Below are positions 62,836 to 64,000 of a stretch of DNA of 64,000 nt, piece by piece; the first letter of the stretch is position 1, and each line of letters starts with the position of its first letter. The DNA is from Planctomycetota bacterium (GTDB taxonomy: Bacteria; Planctomycetota; MHYJ01; WSZJ01; JACPWG01): the NCBI GenBank assembly GCA_016197205.1, contig JACPWG010000081.1, positions 62,001-126,000 of the forward strand, read 5' to 3'. The notes under the pieces were generated by a model that was not told the origin of the DNA, ran no database searches, and saw only the letters and a list, made by a program, of their open reading frames with translations. Position numbers and translations under genes: made by a program.

Positions 62836-64000
62836 TCAGAGCTTGAGCTCAATCCGGTGGCACAGCTCATTCGCGCCTTTGAGGTCCTCCGTCGACCAGA
62901 GGTTGCTCTTGGCCTCGAGTGCACTCACGAGCGGCCGGCGGGGCACCTCGGTCCCGTTCTCCACCTTGCCGTGTTTCCCCTTCCGCGTGGACAGGAGCGT
63001 CTGCAACGGCTCGCCGCCCGCGGCACGTCCGGCGCCGGTCATCAGGCCCCAGAGGGTCTTCGGCGTCCCGTTCAGGCTCCCGTGATGGCCGACCTTGTAG
63101 ATCGTCACTCCACGCAGCAGCTCCCGGAGCTCGTTCCGGTCCGGGGCCTGGAACAGCGCATGGGACCAGTTCTCGAGCTGGGCGTCGCCCGGGAAGAGCA
63201 GCCGGTGCTTTCCCACCTCGAGCAGCAGAATGACGCTCGTGTTGTTCAACACCTCGTCGAGAAGCCGCACGAGTTGCAGCAGCTCTCTCCGCCGGACCGA
63301 CTCGAGTCGTCGCAGGAACCAGCGCGTGTGCGGCGGGGAGTCGCGATAGGTGGCGAAGCGCGCGAACGGTGCCGGCGCGCTGCCCAACTCGAACCGCATC
63401 GCCCCGACCTGCAGATGCCAATACTCGTTGGGATCCTCGTCTCGCTCTTCGGAGACGCCGGGCGCCTGCGCGAGGGTCGGGGGTCCAAGGACCCAGGTCT
63501 TCACCCCTGGCAGCAGGGTCTGCAGGCCGGACGCGCTGCCGTACCGTACGTACCGGTTCTTGGCCATGCCCATCAGATTTCGGACGGCGCCGTCATTTTT
63601 GAGGTTCGTCTCGCCCAGAAAGCCGAGCTGGCCGGCGAAGCGCTCGCCGTACCGCAGCGGGTCGCGTCGGAGCTCCTCGCCGACGGTAGCCGCGAGGCTG
63701 TGGATGTCGCGGAGCACGCTCAAGTAGGTCCGCCTCCGCGCGACCAGACCCGGAGGGCCCTTCGAAGCGGTGGGCGCGGCCGGGTCCTCCGTCCACGGCT
63801 GGATCACGAGGCTCGGCTTGCACGAGGCGATGACGGCGCCCGTGCCCTTGCCCGAGTCGCCCGGATCGAAGCCGCTGACGTGGTCGGTGTGGCGGTGGCT
63901 CGCGACCACCGCCAGCAGCTTGCTTTTGGGTGTGCTGCCGGCGCTGCCCGGCTCCTCGCCCCGGTCCCCCTGCTCGCACACCGCACGGATGTCTGCCGCG
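62836..64000 (-). CDS. MBL-fold hydrolase, ComEC/Rec2-like (partial)
   Basis: The frame is open to the window edge, so the N-terminus is missing. The metal-binding motif SHRHTDH (HxHxDH) lies near the visible N-terminus, followed by a long insertion (~150 residues). Later are LLFPGDAQLENW and YKVGHHGSLNGTP, as in ComEC-type competence nucleases and MBL proteins of defence systems. It is cytoplasmic in the visible part. It is coupled to the membrane protein downstream. Substrate may be nucleic acid or nucleotide, which is inference. Confidence 0.75.
   Translation of the reverse strand, partial: AADIRAVCEQGDRGEEPGSAGSTPKSKLLAVVASHRHTDHVSGFDPGDSGKGTGAVIASCKPSLVIQPWTEDPAAPTASKGPPGLVARRRTYLSVLRDIHSLAATVGEELRRDPLRYGERFAGQLGFLGETNLKNDGAVRNLMGMAKNRYVRYGSASGLQTLLPGVKTWVLGPPTLAQAPGVSEERDEDPNEYWHLQVGAMRFELGSAPAPFARFATYRDSPPHTRWFLRRLESVRRRELLQLVRLLDEVLNNTSVILLLEVGKHRLLFPGDAQLENWSHALFQAPDRNELRELLRGVTIYKVGHHGSLNGTPKTLWGLMTGAGRAAGGEPLQTLLSTRKGKHGKVENGTEVPRRPLVSALEAKSNLWSTEDLKGANELCHRIELKL

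Overview
The window is very GC-rich by eye, with short intergenic gaps and strong G/C wobble preference. Several features point to Planctomycetota or a close relative. These are Ser/Thr kinases with an N-terminal zinc ribbon, a VWA protein next to a very large coiled-coil DUF4175-like membrane protein, secreted PA14/PKD/TPR proteins, a CHAT-protease remnant, and an NxrA/NxrB-type molybdoenzyme like those of anammox planctomycetes and Nitrospira. No rRNA or marker gene settles the phylum, so the placement is an inference.

Layout. 1-8.4 kb: peroxiredoxin, small LacI-type HTH protein, dcd, secreted EF-hand protein, a lone tRNA-Gly, pilB-pilC, and a membrane histidine kinase. 8.5-12.1 kb: small proteins among nested short transposon-like repeats. 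12.1-17.0 kb: lipid cluster rpmF-plsX-fabH-fabD-fabG with no acpP. 17.1-22.0 kb: a four-helix-bundle protein, then an acyl-CoA carboxylase set (carboxyltransferase, biotin carboxylase, biotinyl carrier) followed by a decayed copy of the biotinyl domain. 22-29 kb: membrane proteins, a PQQ-like propeller, a CHAT fragment, two glycosyltransferases and a methyltransferase. 29-33.5 kb: two paralogous kinases flanking a transglutaminase-like protein that carries an in-frame amber codon. 33.9-44.1 kb: a five-gene cell-surface module. 45.0-47.3 kb: an array of 21 tRNA genes. 47.7-49.7 kb: an M48 peptidase and a response regulator. 49.8-60.5 kb: a minus-strand nitrite oxidoreductase/nitrate reductase-type cluster with an Rrf2 regulator at its head. 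61-64 kb: two unassigned proteins and a partial MBL-fold hydrolase.

The molybdoenzyme cluster reads, in transcription order: Rrf2 regulator, diheme cytochrome c fused to an ethylbenzene-dehydrogenase-type haem domain, 311-aa CxxC protein, Tat-exported NxrA-like catalytic subunit, 93-aa protein, NxrB-like Fe-S subunit, TorD-type chaperone, radical SAM/SPASM protein. This fits a periplasmic enzyme passing electrons from Mo through Fe-S clusters to haem. Whether it oxidises nitrite or reduces nitrate cannot be read from sequence.

The strongest unexplained signals are these. (1) In the tRNA array, 12 of 21 genes have G where the nearly universal T-loop T55 should be, two lack U33, and one tRNA-Ser has a 123-bp palindromic insert in its D loop. 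(2) The transglutaminase-like gene continues as clean coding sequence for 96 codons past a TAG. (3) At least ten families of short palindromic intergenic elements are present, including a three-deep nest with readable target-site duplications. No transposase, integrase or CRISPR array was seen.
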